NCBI GenBank assembly: GCA_023407575.1
Contig: JAEYLX010000026.1
Coordinates: forward strand, 434,001-498,000
Direction of reading: 5' to 3'
From: Bacillota bacterium
GTDB lineage: Bacteria > Bacillota > Clostridia > Lachnospirales > Lachnospiraceae
Length of the DNA: 64,000 bases
Shown here: in pieces, positions 34,924 to 45,700 of the stretch
Numbering within the stretch: position 1 is the first letter of the stretch
Layout of the letters: every line of letters starts with the position of its first letter
Made by a program: the position numbers and the translations under genes
The notes under the pieces: generated by a model
Database searches by the model: none
What the model saw: only the letters and a program-made list of their open reading frames with translations
Told to the model about the DNA's origin: nothing

Positions 34924-35649
34924 ATGATTAACGCTATTGAAATTAAAGAGTTAAGAAAAGAGTATGGCAGTAAAGTTGCAGTAAAGGATATTTCACTGAC
35001 CATCGAAGAAGGTAAATTATTCTCTTTGTTAGGTGTAAACGGTGCAGGTAAAACAACTGCTATCCGTATGTTAACAGGTCTTTCAAAACCGACGTCAGGA
35101 GAAGCGTTTATCTATAAGAAAAGTACCAGCCTTGAGCTTGATGAAATAAAGCAATTAAGTAATCTATCTCCCCAAGAAACAGCCATTGCACCTAATTTGA
35201 CTGTTAAGGAAAATCTAGAATTCATTGCAGAAATCTATGGATTTTCTAAGTTAAAAGTCAGAGAAAAAGTCAAGGAGCTTATGGAACAATTTGATTTACA
35301 GGAAGTAGAGAATAGCAAAGCAAAAATATTATCAGGCGGGTGGCAGAGAAGGCTTAGTATTGCGATGGCATTGGTGACAGAGCCAAAGTTAATCTTTCTG
35401 GATGAACCAACTTTAGGTCTTGATGTACTTGCCAGAAGAGAACTGTGGAGAATTATTGAGAGGTTAAAGGGTAAGACAACCATTGTACTTACCACACATT
35501 ACATGGAGGAAGCGGAGAGCTTATCAGATGTAATTGCTATTATGGTGAAAGGCTCCATACGTGCTATGGGAACGTTAGAGGAATTAAAAATAAAGACGGG
35601 GAAAAGTAATTTGGAAGATGTGTTTATTGCAATTGCAGAGGAAGAGTGA
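34924..35649 (+). CDS. ABC transporter ATP-binding protein
   Basis: Motifs are Walker A GVNGAGKTT, signature LSGGWQRRLSIAMAL, Walker B LIFLDEPTLGLD and switch histidine TTHYMEEAE, typical of ABC-2 drug/peptide export ATPases. The ATG at 34924 is preceded by AGAAAGG 13 bases upstream; the open frame reaches back to 34858. The permease follows 61 bases later. The LytTR pair just upstream probably controls both. Confidence 0.88.
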   Translation: MINAIEIKELRKEYGSKVAVKDISLTIEEGKLFSLLGVNGAGKTTAIRMLTGLSKPTSGEAFIYKKSTSLELDEIKQLSNLSPQETAIAPNLTVKENLEFIAEIYGFSKLKVREKVKELMEQFDLQEVENSKAKILSGGWQRRLSIAMALVTEPKLIFLDEPTLGLDVLARRELWRIIERLKGKTTIVLTTHYMEEAESLSDVIAIMVKGSIRAMGTLEELKIKTGKSNLEDVFIAIAEEE

Positions 35650-35710
35650 AAGTAAAAACACTTTTAGCTGTTGTATGTGATACCGTTGGCTGCTGAATAG
35701 GGAGGTAGAT

Positions 35711-36472
35711 ATGAGAAGTATTATATTTAGTAGGAGAATAGGCAAGGAATTGTTGAGAGATCCTTTGAGTTATATTTTTTGTTTGGGATTTCCATTGGTG
35801 ATGTTGCTCATAATGTCGGTTGTTAACCAAAGCATACCACAAGAAGCAGGAATGGCAGTCTTTCAAATTCAATCTCTAGCACCCGGTGTTGCTCTATTTG
35901 GACTGACTTTTGTAATGTTATTTACTTGTATTCAGGTATCCAAAGATCGCTCCAGTGCATTTTTAACAAGATTGTATGCTTCACCGATGAAAGCGAAGGA
36001 TTTTCTGGGAGGGTATACTTTACCAACCTTAGTAATATCGGTGGTTCAAATTATTATTACATTCATTGTAGCAATGATTATTGGACGGCTATCAAGCTAT
36101 GAATTTCAAATAGCAAATGTCATCTTGTGCATCCTTGTTCTGTTACCCTCTGCATTGTTGTTTATTTCGTTTGGCTTGTTCTTCGGTACACTTTTAAATG
36201 ACAAGGCTGCCCCTGGAATATGTTCTATTCTTATATCAGCAGCAAGTATGCTTGGTGGTGTTTGGATGGATGTCGACTCTTTGACTGGTACCTTTAAGAC
36301 AATTTGTCAGGTACTACCCTTTTATCAAGGAGTAAGTGCTGCGCGTAATGCAATTCAAGGAAATTACACAGAGCTAGTAAAACCACTTGTAATTATATTA
36401 GTGTATGCAATTATCATTTACATACTTTCCTCTCTATTATTTCAAAGAAAGATGCAAAGTGATTTAAAGTAG
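35711..36472 (+). CDS. ABC-2 type permease
   Basis: This 253-residue protein has six membrane segments and the ABC-2 plan, with SKDRSSAFLTRLYASPMKAKDFLGGY before the third segment and LPFYQGVSAARNAI near the end. It pairs with the ATPase upstream. The substrate is unknown. Confidence 0.85.
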   Translation: MRSIIFSRRIGKELLRDPLSYIFCLGFPLVMLLIMSVVNQSIPQEAGMAVFQIQSLAPGVALFGLTFVMLFTCIQVSKDRSSAFLTRLYASPMKAKDFLGGYTLPTLVISVVQIIITFIVAMIIGRLSSYEFQIANVILCILVLLPSALLFISFGLFFGTLLNDKAAPGICSILISAASMLGGVWMDVDSLTGTFKTICQVLPFYQGVSAARNAIQGNYTELVKPLVIILVYAIIIYILSSLLFQRKMQSDLK

Positions 36473-36506
36473 ACGGTCTGTGACATCTGAAGGCATATAC
36501 AGCCAT

Positions 36507-36568
36507 AGTCATTTATTGAAGTTGATTATGTTTTTTGATGCTCAAATCATAACATAACCTGAATGACT
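36507..36568. terminator. Bidirectional terminator-like inverted repeat
   Basis: GTCATT, then GTTGATTATG, faces CATAACATAAC and AATGAC around a TTTTTTGATG loop. It lies between the convergent permease and Crp/Fnr genes. Confidence 0.5.
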
Positions 36569-36600
36569 TAATAATGCTTCCATTCTTTCGTAGTTTTAGC

Positions 36601-37224
36601 TCATCCTTCCAGCAGGGTTATTTTGCGACCTGTGGACAAGATGAGCTTTTCTTCTCTCATCTTACCCAACTCCCGCATCATAGCACTGCGGTCAACTGCA
36701 AGATAGTCTGCAAGCTCTGACAAAGAGATAGGAAGGACAAAGGAATTTGTATTATTCTTCTTACTTCTATAATCAAAATAGGAAAGAAGCTTATGTCTAA
36801 GTGTAAGCTGGCTTAGTATCTCAATATGTTGCAGGTTCCGACTTACTGAATTGATAATTAGACCTTCATGAAGTTTCATTAAGGTCACATTGTTCTCTTT
36901 TATAAATTCCCTATAATCTAAAAATGCCACAGTACATTTTGTCTTTGCAAAGATGGAATAAGAATTATTTCCTAAACCCAACATCGTCTGATGACAAAAG
37001 ATATCATTTACTTCATAGTAATCAAGAATTCTCTTTTGGTAATTCAAATTAATGGTCGCAAGATATGCCATACCACCAGACATAATACCCATTGCATTTT
37101 TGTCTGTTGAGGGATTTAATATGAGTTCATTCTTATTAAAGGACTTTGTTTTTAATTGAAAATGTTCCTGAAGTACCTTAAATGCTTGGTTAGAGCCGTC
37201 ACTGGATACATTGGTCTTTGTCAT
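36601..37224 (-). CDS. Crp/Fnr-family transcriptional regulator
   Basis: Residues about 20-130 form a cyclic-nucleotide-type beta-roll (GMAYLATINLNYQKRILDYYEVNDIF). Residues about 150-208 are the Crp helix-turn-helix (LSELADYLAVDRSAMMRELGKMREEKLI). There is no four-cysteine cluster motif of true FNR. ATG 37224 is preferred because GGAG lies eight bases upstream; ATG 37239 is possible. It diverges from nrdDG, and a TTGC/GCAA palindrome between them suggests direct control. Confidence 0.82.
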   Translation of the reverse strand: MTKTNVSSDGSNQAFKVLQEHFQLKTKSFNKNELILNPSTDKNAMGIMSGGMAYLATINLNYQKRILDYYEVNDIFCHQTMLGLGNNSYSIFAKTKCTVAFLDYREFIKENNVTLMKLHEGLIINSVSRNLQHIEILSQLTLRHKLLSYFDYRSKKNNTNSFVLPISLSELADYLAVDRSAMMRELGKMREEKLILSTGRKITLLEG

Positions 37225-37275
37225 GGTAGATAACTCCATATTGTACTTAAACTTTTTTGAAATACTATATTTTGT

Positions 37276-37304
37276 ATTATAATCTAAAATTGTTGCACAG
37301 GCAA
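37276..37304 (-). promoter_or_regulatory. Promoter of Crp/Fnr gene with overlapping palindrome
   Basis: On the minus strand TTGCCT (37304-37299), 17 bp, TATAAT (37281-37276). The palindrome TTGC-ACAG-GCAA (37293-37304) covers this -35 box. Confidence 0.7.
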
Positions 37305-37333
37305 TAGTTTTTAAAGGTTACTATAGATATAAT
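37293..37333 (+). promoter_or_regulatory. nrdDG promoter with activator-type site near -41.5
   Basis: The -10 box TATAAT lies at 37328-37333, giving a start near 37340. The -35 region (TAGTTT) is poor. The palindrome TTGC-ACAG-GCAA is centred at 37298.5, about 41.5 bases upstream of the start, the classic position for Crp/Fnr activation. ACTATA and TATAGT flank the -10 as a second, NrdR-box-like inverted repeat. Confidence 0.55.
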
Positions 37334-37367
37334 ATAGTTCACAGCAAAAGTAAAAGGAGATTGGGGA

Positions 37368-39527
37368 ATGAAAATAATTAAAAGAAACGGCTCTGAAGAA
37401 ATCTTTGACCTGAATAAGATAGTATCAGCCGTTACAAAAGCGAACGCTTCCTCTGAAAAGAGTGGCCTAAATGACGAACAAATCAAGGAAATTGCAGACT
37501 ATGTTGAGTACAAATGCAACAAATTAAACAGAGCAATTTCTGTGGAAGAAATCCAGGACTTAGTGGAAGATCAGATCATGGCAACCGGCGCATTTGACCT
37601 TGCAAAGAAATATGTCAGATATCGTTATCAGCGTTCCCTTATTCGAAAAGCCAATACCACGGATAATCGAATTCTTTCCCTGATTGAATGTAATAATGAA
37701 GATGTTAAACAAGAAAATTCAAATAAAAATCCTACCGTTAACAGCGTTCAACGTGATTATATGGCAGGAGAGGTAAGTAAAGACATAACCAAGAGATTAC
37801 TGTTACCTCAAGACATTGTCGAGGCTGATAAAGAGGGAATCATACATTTCCATGATACCGATTATTTTGCACAGCACATGCATAACTGTGATTTAATTAA
37901 TCTGGAAGATATGTTACAAAATGGTACGGTAATCAGTGAAACCTTGATTGAAAAGCCTCATAGCTTCTCCACTGCTTGCAATATTGCAACACAGATTATT
38001 GCACAAGTGGCAAGTAACCAGTACGGCGGACAAAGCATCAGCTTGGCTCATTTGGCTCCCTTTGTTCAGATCTCCAGAGAGAAAATACATACAGAGGTAC
38101 TGGAAGAAGTAAAAATGCTGGGTTGTGCTCCAGAGGAAGAACTCATTCGTGAAATCGTAGAAAAGAGGCTTCGTAAAGAAATAATAAAAGGTGTTCAAAC
38201 GATACAGTATCAGGTTATTACATTAATGACTACCAATGGACAGGCGCCATTTCTAACTGTTTTCATGTATCTTAATGAAGCAAAGGATGAACGTGAGAAG
38301 AAAGACCTTGCAATTATTATAGAAGAAACCCTAAAACAACGTCATCACGGTGTTAAAAACGAATCGGGAGCTTGGGTAACTCCGGCGTTCCCTAAATTAA
38401 TCTATGTATTGGAAGAAGATAATGTATACGAAGGTTCCGAATACTATTATCTAACAGAAATCGCTGCAAAATGTACAGCAAAGAGACTGGTTCCTGATTA
38501 TATCTCTGAAAAGAAAATGAAGGAGCTTAAGGAAGGTAATTGCTTCCCGGTAATGGGGTGTCGTAGTGCACTAAGTCCCTGGAAGGATGAAAACGGTAAT
38601 TACAAGTTCTATGGCCGTTTTAATCAAGGGGTTGTAACCTTGAACCTAGTTGACATCGCACTATCGTCCAGCAAAGACATGGATAAGTTCTGGAAGATCT
38701 TTGATGATCGATTAGACCTTTGCTATCGTGCCTTGATGGAACGTCATAACCGTTTAAAGGGAACTTATTCTGATTCCGCACCTATTTTATGGCAGAACGG
38801 TGCTTTAGCGCGCCTTAAAAAGGGTGAGACCATTGATACTCTGTTATATGGAGGATACTCCACCATATCTCTTGGTTACGCAGGAATCTATGAATGCGTG
38901 AAATATATGACAGGTAAATCACATACCGATCCAGAAGCTGTTCCATTTGCTTTAAAGGTTATGCAGTATATGAATGATGCCTGTGATAAATGGAAAGAGG
39001 AAACGAATATCGGTTTTAGCACCTATGGCGCTCCAATCGAAAGTACTACCTATAAATTTGCGAAATGTCTGCAAAAGCGCTTTGGTGTTGTTAAAGGAAT
39101 TACGGATAAGAGCTATATCACAAATAGTTATCATGTTCATGTTACAGAACAAATTGATGCCTTTACAAAGCTGGAGTTTGAATCAAAGTTCCAGGCATTA
39201 TCGAAAGGAGGAGCTATCAGTTATGTTGAAGTTCCGGACATGCAGAACAATATTCCTGCGGCACTTCAAATTATCAGATTCATCTATGACAATATTATGT
39301 ATGCCGAGTTAAATACCAAGAGTGATTACTGTCAGGAATGTGGTTTTGACGGTGAAATACAGATTGTAAAGGATGAGGATGGCAAGCTTGCCTGGGAATG
39401 TCCAAAATGCGGTAACCGCAACCAGGACAAAATGAATGTTGCAAGAAGAACCTGTGGATATATCGGAACTCAATTTTGGAATCAGGGAAGAACCCAGGAG
39501 ATACAAGAAAGGGTGTTACATCTATAA
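37368..39527 (+). CDS. nrdD: Anaerobic ribonucleoside-triphosphate reductase
   Basis: This enzyme makes deoxyribonucleotides without oxygen using a glycyl radical and formate. Residues 1-90 form an ATP-cone (KIIKRNGSEEIFDLNKIVSAVTKA). The catalytic barrel follows. Near the C-terminus are the zinc cysteines (CQECG and CPKCG) and RTCGYIG, where Gly697 carries the radical. At 719 residues it is a normal length. It abuts nrdG with no gap. Control by the divergent Crp/Fnr regulator is suggested by the promoter. Confidence 0.97.
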   Translation: MKIIKRNGSEEIFDLNKIVSAVTKANASSEKSGLNDEQIKEIADYVEYKCNKLNRAISVEEIQDLVEDQIMATGAFDLAKKYVRYRYQRSLIRKANTTDNRILSLIECNNEDVKQENSNKNPTVNSVQRDYMAGEVSKDITKRLLLPQDIVEADKEGIIHFHDTDYFAQHMHNCDLINLEDMLQNGTVISETLIEKPHSFSTACNIATQIIAQVASNQYGGQSISLAHLAPFVQISREKIHTEVLEEVKMLGCAPEEELIREIVEKRLRKEIIKGVQTIQYQVITLMTTNGQAPFLTVFMYLNEAKDEREKKDLAIIIEETLKQRHHGVKNESGAWVTPAFPKLIYVLEEDNVYEGSEYYYLTEIAAKCTAKRLVPDYISEKKMKELKEGNCFPVMGCRSALSPWKDENGNYKFYGRFNQGVVTLNLVDIALSSSKDMDKFWKIFDDRLDLCYRALMERHNRLKGTYSDSAPILWQNGALARLKKGETIDTLLYGGYSTISLGYAGIYECVKYMTGKSHTDPEAVPFALKVMQYMNDACDKWKEETNIGFSTYGAPIESTTYKFAKCLQKRFGVVKGITDKSYITNSYHVHVTEQIDAFTKLEFESKFQALSKGGAISYVEVPDMQNNIPAALQIIRFIYDNIMYAELNTKSDYCQECGFDGEIQIVKDEDGKLAWECPKCGNRNQDKMNVARRTCGYIGTQFWNQGRTQEIQERVLHL

Positions 39528-40064
39528 ATGAATTACGGAGAAATAAAAAAATATGACATAGCCAATGGTGAAGGAGTAAGGGTTTCCTTATTTGTATCTG
39601 GGTGTACGCATCACTGTAAAGGCTGTTTCAACGAAGATACCTGGGATTTTAAGTATGGGAATCATTTCACAGAGCAGACAGAAGCTGAGCTTATGGACGC
39701 GCTTTCAAAAGAGTATATCAATGGCCTGTCTTTGCTGGGGGGTGAACCCTTTGAAAAGCAGAACCAGAGAGTATTACTGCCATTCATTAAAAAAGTTAAG
39801 GCATTGTATCCGGGTAAGACAATCTGGTGTTATACAGGATATACCTATGATACAGAACTATTGCAGGAAAGTCGTGCCAGATGTGAATGCACCGATGAAA
39901 TGCTGGGATACATCGATGTTCTTGTGGATGGAGAGTTTGTGCAAGAGCTTAAGGATATCAGCTTAGTCTTTCGTGGTTCCTCTAATCAAAGAATTATTGA
40001 TGTAAAGGCATCACTGGAAAGCGGAGATATTCAACTTTATAAGTTAATAAAAAAGGGACTTTAA
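39528..40064 (+). CDS. nrdG: Anaerobic ribonucleotide reductase activating protein
   Basis: This radical SAM enzyme installs the glycyl radical on NrdD. The cluster motif CTHHCKGC (Cys26, Cys30, Cys33) has the CxxxCxxC spacing. LSLLGGEPFEKQN is the SAM-binding GGE motif. The ATG follows the nrdD stop directly. A terminator follows. Confidence 0.96.
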   Translation: MNYGEIKKYDIANGEGVRVSLFVSGCTHHCKGCFNEDTWDFKYGNHFTEQTEAELMDALSKEYINGLSLLGGEPFEKQNQRVLLPFIKKVKALYPGKTIWCYTGYTYDTELLQESRARCECTDEMLGYIDVLVDGEFVQELKDISLVFRGSSNQRIIDVKASLESGDIQLYKLIKKGL

Positions 40065-40078
40065 AATCAAAAGAAAAT

Positions 40079-40102
40079 AGCCTGCCAAATCATTGGCAGG
40101 CT
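40079..40102. terminator. Bidirectional terminator between nrdG and kbl
   Basis: AGCCTGCCAA and TTGGCAGGCT form a perfect 10-bp stem with a 4-base loop between convergent genes. Confidence 0.85.
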
Positions 40103-40141
40103 GTTCCCATAAAGGAGTATATTTCCGAATAAATAAGTAGT

Positions 40142-41338
40142 TTACAAATTCATTTCTTGTTTTACTTCTATAAAACACTTTACAATATAATCGATATCTG
40201 CGATGGAATGAGAAGCGGATACCTGGGTTCTAATTCTAGCTTTTCCCTTAGGAACCACAGGATAGGAGAAAGCAACTACAAATACACCTTTTTCCTTCAT
40301 ACGCTTTGCCATTTCTACAGCAATTTTTTCATCATACAACATGATTGGTACAATTGGATGAACACCTGGGATGATATCAAAGCCGGCCTCCACCAGTTGT
40401 TTCCGGTAGTAAGCAGTTGTATTCTCCAAATGATCACGAAGGCTAGTATCCTCATTTAGCATTGCAAATACTTCCAGGCTCGCACTTCCAATAGCAGGAG
40501 CAAGGGTATTGGAGAATAGATAGGGGCGGCTTCTTTGTCTTAGTAAATCTATGATCTCTTTCCTGCCGCTGGTGTAGCCACCAGAAGCACCGCCAAGCGC
40601 CTTTCCTAAGGTTCCGGTGATGATATCCACACGACCGGTAACTCCACAATACTCAATACTTCCACGGCCGGTTTTACCAACAAAACCTACAGCATGACTG
40701 TCATCCACCATGACAAAGGCATCGAATTCATCTGCAAGGTCACAGATGGATTTCAAATTCGCAATGACACCATCCATGGAAAAAACACCATCCGTAGCAA
40801 TTAACTTGATTCTAGCACCGTCCGTGTCAGCTTCCACTAATCGGGCACGAAGGTCATTCATATTATTATTTTTATATCGATAGCGTTTTGCTTTACACAA
40901 GCGAATACCATCAATAATACTAGCGTGATTTAATTCATCACTGATGATTGCATCCGCTTCTGTAAGAATTGTTTCAAATAAGCCACCATTTGCATCAAAG
41001 CAGGAGGAATAGAGGATAGAATCCTCTGTACCAAGGAAATCGCTGATGGTTTGCTCCAAATTCTTATGGATATCTTGTGTGCCACAGATAAAACGAACCG
41101 AAGATAACCCATAACCCCTGTCATCATAGGATTTCTTTGCAGCATCAATCACCCGAGGATTACTTGATAATCCCAGATAGTTATTTGCACACATATTGAT
41201 TACACTGCTGCCATCTTCTAAGGTAACCTTTGCTCCTTGTGCCGAGGCAATGGGAGTCTCGCCCTTGAATAAACCTGCTTCTTTAATTCCATTCAATTCC
41301 TGTACATAGATATTTAAAAGTTCTTCTTTTCGTGCCAT
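40142..41338 (-). CDS. kbl: Glycine C-acetyltransferase (2-amino-3-ketobutyrate CoA ligase)
   Basis: This PLP enzyme splits 2-amino-3-ketobutyrate with CoA to glycine and acetyl-CoA. Visible are the substrate region CANNYLGLSSNP, MVDDSHAVGFVGKTGRG and the PLP-lysine motif TGTLGKALGGASGGY. The 398-residue length is standard. It lies directly after the threonine dehydrogenase gene, so the two form the threonine-to-glycine pathway. Confidence 0.96.
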   Translation of the reverse strand: MARKEELLNIYVQELNGIKEAGLFKGETPIASAQGAKVTLEDGSSVINMCANNYLGLSSNPRVIDAAKKSYDDRGYGLSSVRFICGTQDIHKNLEQTISDFLGTEDSILYSSCFDANGGLFETILTEADAIISDELNHASIIDGIRLCKAKRYRYKNNNMNDLRARLVEADTDGARIKLIATDGVFSMDGVIANLKSICDLADEFDAFVMVDDSHAVGFVGKTGRGSIEYCGVTGRVDIITGTLGKALGGASGGYTSGRKEIIDLLRQRSRPYLFSNTLAPAIGSASLEVFAMLNEDTSLRDHLENTTAYYRKQLVEAGFDIIPGVHPIVPIMLYDEKIAVEMAKRMKEKGVFVVAFSYPVVPKGKARIRTQVSASHSIADIDYIVKCFIEVKQEMNL

Positions 41339-41382
41339 AGTTTATCAAGCCCTTTCGTTTTATATGAACTACCCTGAAGGGA

Positions 41383-42450
41383 TTAGTCGTTAATGTGGCT
41401 CCAATCCAAAATTACTTTACCACTCATTCCAGATCTCATAACCTGAAAACCTTCTTCAAAATCTCTAACATCAAATCGATGTGTAATAACTTCATCAATG
41501 TTTAATCCACTTTGAAGCATGGTCGACATCTTATACCAGGTTTCATACATTTCCCTGCCATAGATACCTTTAATGGTAAGGCCATTAAAAATAACCTTAT
41601 CCCAATCGATTTTAGCATCTGATTTTTGCAAGCCAAGGAGCGCAATCTTTCCACCATGCTTCATGTTGTTAACCATATCATTAAAGCCTGCCTGATTACC
41701 AGACATTTCAAGTCCTACATCAAAGCCTTCCCTCATGCCAAGGGATTTCATAACATCAGAAACTCTTTCTTTTGTAACATTAATTACACTGGTAGCACCC
41801 AGCTTCTTAGCAAGATCTAAGCGATATTCGTTTACATCCGTTACCACAACATGTCTGGCGCCTACGTGACGACAAACTGCAGCAGCCATCATTCCAATTG
41901 GTCCGGCACCGGTAATTAAGACATCTTCTCCAACTAAATCAAAAGATAGGGCGGTATGCACCGCATTTCCAAAGGGATCAAAACAGGAATAGAGTTCTTC
42001 CCGTATATCCTTTTCACATCGCCAGACATTCGTGCTGGGTATTGCGAGATATTCAGCGAAGGCACCATTTCGATTGACACCAACACCTTGGGTATCCTTG
42101 CATAAATGACGATGACCAGCAAGACAATTACGACATTTACCGCACACAATATGTCCTTCTCCAGAAACTAATTCCCCAATCTGATAGCCTTCCACATTTT
42201 CGCCAACTTCAACAATTTCACCTACAAACTCATGTCCAATGGTCATTGGTACCGGTATTGTTTTCTGTGACCATTCATCCCAGTTATAAATATGTACATC
42301 TGTTCCACAAATTGAGGTCTTATGTATTTTAATTTTTACTTCGTTTTTACCGATTGTTGGAATAGGTACTCGTTTCATCCATAATCCGGGTTCTGCTTTC
42401 TCTTTCACTAAGGCCCACATTGTAGTTTCAGTATTTGTATTAATAGCCAT
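41383..42450 (-). CDS. tdh: L-threonine 3-dehydrogenase
   Basis: This zinc-dependent, NAD-linked medium-chain dehydrogenase oxidises threonine to 2-amino-3-ketobutyrate. It shows the catalytic zinc site ICGTDVHIYNWD and GHEFVGEI, the structural zinc cysteines CGKCRNCLAGHRHLC, and the Rossmann motif GAGPIGMMA. AGAAGGAGGAGAG directly before ATG 42450 supports the start. The next step is catalysed by the product of kbl downstream. Confidence 0.96.
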   Translation of the reverse strand: MAINTNTETTMWALVKEKAEPGLWMKRVPIPTIGKNEVKIKIHKTSICGTDVHIYNWDEWSQKTIPVPMTIGHEFVGEIVEVGENVEGYQIGELVSGEGHIVCGKCRNCLAGHRHLCKDTQGVGVNRNGAFAEYLAIPSTNVWRCEKDIREELYSCFDPFGNAVHTALSFDLVGEDVLITGAGPIGMMAAAVCRHVGARHVVVTDVNEYRLDLAKKLGATSVINVTKERVSDVMKSLGMREGFDVGLEMSGNQAGFNDMVNNMKHGGKIALLGLQKSDAKIDWDKVIFNGLTIKGIYGREMYETWYKMSTMLQSGLNIDEVITHRFDVRDFEEGFQVMRSGMSGKVILDWSHIND

Positions 42451-42495
42451 CTCTCCTCCTTCTAATAGATAAAGTACGTTCGTTTATTTAATATA

Positions 42496-42524
42496 ATCAT
42501 ATACCGATAAATCCATTTTTGCAA
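42496..42524 (-). promoter_or_regulatory. tdh-kbl promoter
   Basis: On the minus strand TTGCAA (42524-42519), 17 bp, TATGAT (42501-42496). The remaining gap to the GH2 gene on the plus strand shows no clear promoter to me. Confidence 0.65.
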
Positions 42525-42726
42525 GTGAAATTCTTTGTCAGACGAACATTTTATTCATATATGTACGCACATTAAAGACAAGTGTATGTAGTAATAGGAG
42601 TTAAAAATATTGCTATTATGCTATCAAAAATTGCTAAGTCACCAGGGTTATATTGTACCTTTCATAAAAAGATATTACTATAAATAAAGAGGCTTTAACC
42701 GCAATTAGCGAAGGAGAGGAAGGTAA

Positions 42727-45700
42727 ATGGGAAAGAAAATATTATTTAATAATGATTGGGAATTTACAAAACAGGAACTTGGACATGAGAAAAAAGTTAT
42801 GGATACGGAATATTTTAATTGGAAAAACGTTGATGTTCCCCATGATTGGATGATCTATGATACCACTTTCTTTGATAGGGATTGTGAGGGCTGGTACAGA
42901 AAATATTTCTTTTGGGACTCTTTGGAGGAAGCAACACCCAAGACCTATTTACTCCGATTTGAGGGAATCTATATGGATAGCACGGTATACGTGAACGGTA
43001 CCAGGGTAGGAGAATGGAAATACGGATATACCACCTTTGAATGTGATATTACGTCTGTCTTAAAGCAGGGAAGAAATGAGGTTCTGGTACGTGTATCGCT
43101 TAGAATGCCAAATTCTAGATGGTATACAGGAGCGGGAATATATCGCAATGTCTGGTTAAAGGTAGTACCCAGGCTGCACTTTGTCTCGGACGGTATTTAT
43201 ATTTCCACAGCCCAAACGGGAGATGAGTGGAAGGTTACAGTGGAAGCAGAGATTGTAAGCGAGGATTCTGAAGAATACCAATACGAGGTAAAACACACAA
43301 TTTTTGATAGTCAGGGTATGGTCATCGCAAACAGCAACAACGGCCATAGTACGCAGATAATAACGGTACCATCACCACATATATGGGATATAGTGAATCC
43401 AGAGCTTTATACCTTAAAGACAGAGCTGCTATTTCAGGATGAAGTCATTGATGAAGAACTCAACAGATTTGGTTTTCGTACAATTGACTATAATGCAAAA
43501 AGTGGTTTTTTTCTCAACGGACGTCATGTAAAGCTGCATGGTGTATGTCTGCACCATGACCTGGGGGCACTTGGGGCTGCGGTGAATCGCTGTGCAATCA
43601 AAAGGCAATTGATGATGCTTAAGGAAATGGGTGCAAATGCAATAAGGACTGCACATAATATGTGTGCGGTGGAGCTTTTAGAACTGGCAGACGAACTGGG
43701 ATTTCTGGTAGCGAATGAAGCCTTCGATATGTGGGAACGACCCAAGAATCAATATGATTATGCCCGGTTTTTTTATGAATGGGTGGAGAGAGACGTTAGA
43801 AACTGGATTCGAAGGGACAGAAATCATCCCTGTAACATTATGTGGATGATCGGGAACGAAATATATGATACCCATGCAGGCGAGCGGGGGCAGGAACTTA
43901 CAAGGTACTTAATGGAGTTGGTGCATCTGCATGACTCCTATCACAATGCACCGGTGACCATAGGCTCTAATTATATGCCTTGGGAGAATGCCCAAAAGTG
44001 TGCGGACCTTGTTAAGCTGGCAGGCTATAACTATGGGGAAAAATACTATGATTTACATCATAAACAGCATGAGGACTGGTGCATTTACGGAAGCGAAACC
44101 GGCTCTGTGGTTCAAAGCAGGGGAATCTATCATTTTCCCCTGGATGCGGGAATTTTGTGTGATGACGATGAGCAATGCTCCTCTCTGGGTAACAGCATCA
44201 CCAGCTGGGGAGCCAGAAGTATTGAAAAATGCATAACTGATGACAGGGATGCGACCTTCAGCGCTGGAATGTTTCTATGGAGCGGCTTTGATTATATTGG
44301 AGAGCCGACACCCTACCATACCAAAAACAGCTATTTTGGACAGCTTGATACGGCGGGCTTTCAGAAGGATTCCTATTATATCTATCAGGCAGAATGGACG
44401 GACTATAAAAAGACACCAATGATTCATCTGTTCCCCTACTGGGATTTTAACCAGGGACAGTTAATTGACGTCAGGGTTTGTTCCAATGCACCCAAAGTGG
44501 AGCTATTCTTCAATGATATTACCCAGGGAATACGTGAAATTAATCATTTAACGGGGCATAAGCTGCTGGGAGATTGGAAGATACCTTACCGGGAAGGAGA
44601 GCTGCGTGCCGTTGCATATGATGAGAATAACGAGGTAATTGCGCAGGAGATACAGCGGTCCTATTCAGATGCGGCAAAAATTATAATAAAACCGGATAAA
44701 ACTACAATGCTTGCAGACGGACAGGACTTAATTTTTGCTGAAATATCCATGGAAGACAACGAAGGGATTCCGGTTGCTAATGCCAATAACCGGGTGCAGG
44801 TGAAGGTGACAGGCTGCGGACGATTGATTGGCCTCGACAATGGAGACAGTACGGATTATGAATCCTATAAGGGCAGCAGCCGTAGATTATTCAGCGGGAA
44901 ATTGCTGGCTGTTCTTGCTGCCACTACAAAACACGGGGAGATAACTCTGGAGGTATCATCACCTGGCCTTGAGATGGTAAAGACCACCTTCCGGGCTAAG
45001 GAAACTGAGAACCTTCATGGAATATCTGCTACAGAGCAGAACGAAGAAAGCTCCTGGAAGCCGGAGATACCAGTTCGAAAGCTTGAAATCATCAGCAGTA
45101 AGGGAACTAATCTTAACGAAACGATGAGAGAAGTGGAACTTAAAGCTTTGGTACATCCGTATAATGCCACCTATGGAGATGTTAGCTGGAGAGTAACCAA
45201 TGCTTCCGGCGTGGATTCCAACCTTGCAGCAATCAAAACAAATGGTAAAGAAGCAATCCTTCAGGCAATCGGTGACGGAGTTGTTTACGTGCGTGCAATG
45301 ACAAATAACGGAGGAGATAAGCCAAGACTGATATCTATATTGGAATTTCAAATTAACGGTCTGGGAGTGGCATTTCTGAATCCTTATGAGCTGGTATCCG
45401 GCAGCCTTTACAGCAGAAGCAGGGGTGAAATCAGTAATGGGAATGAACGCGGAGTCGCAACGGCACGTGATGGAGAAAGTATACTGATTTATGACAAACT
45501 GGACTTTGGTGTGATAGGTTCAAAGGAAATCACTGTACCAATTTTTGAACTGGACAGCAAGCCCGCAAGGATTGAAATCTGGGAGGGTGTCCCGGGAGAA
45601 GAAGGAAGTGAATTGCTGGCAGAGCCTGTTTATTACAAGAAATCCATATGGAATACCTATCAGGAGGAGACCTTTCAGCTTAAAAGGCATCTGAAGGGTA

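Noticed and set aside
36601..37224. An oxygen-sensing FNR with an iron-sulfur cluster
   Set aside because: The N-terminal cysteine cluster required for FNR is not present; only isolated cysteines are seen.
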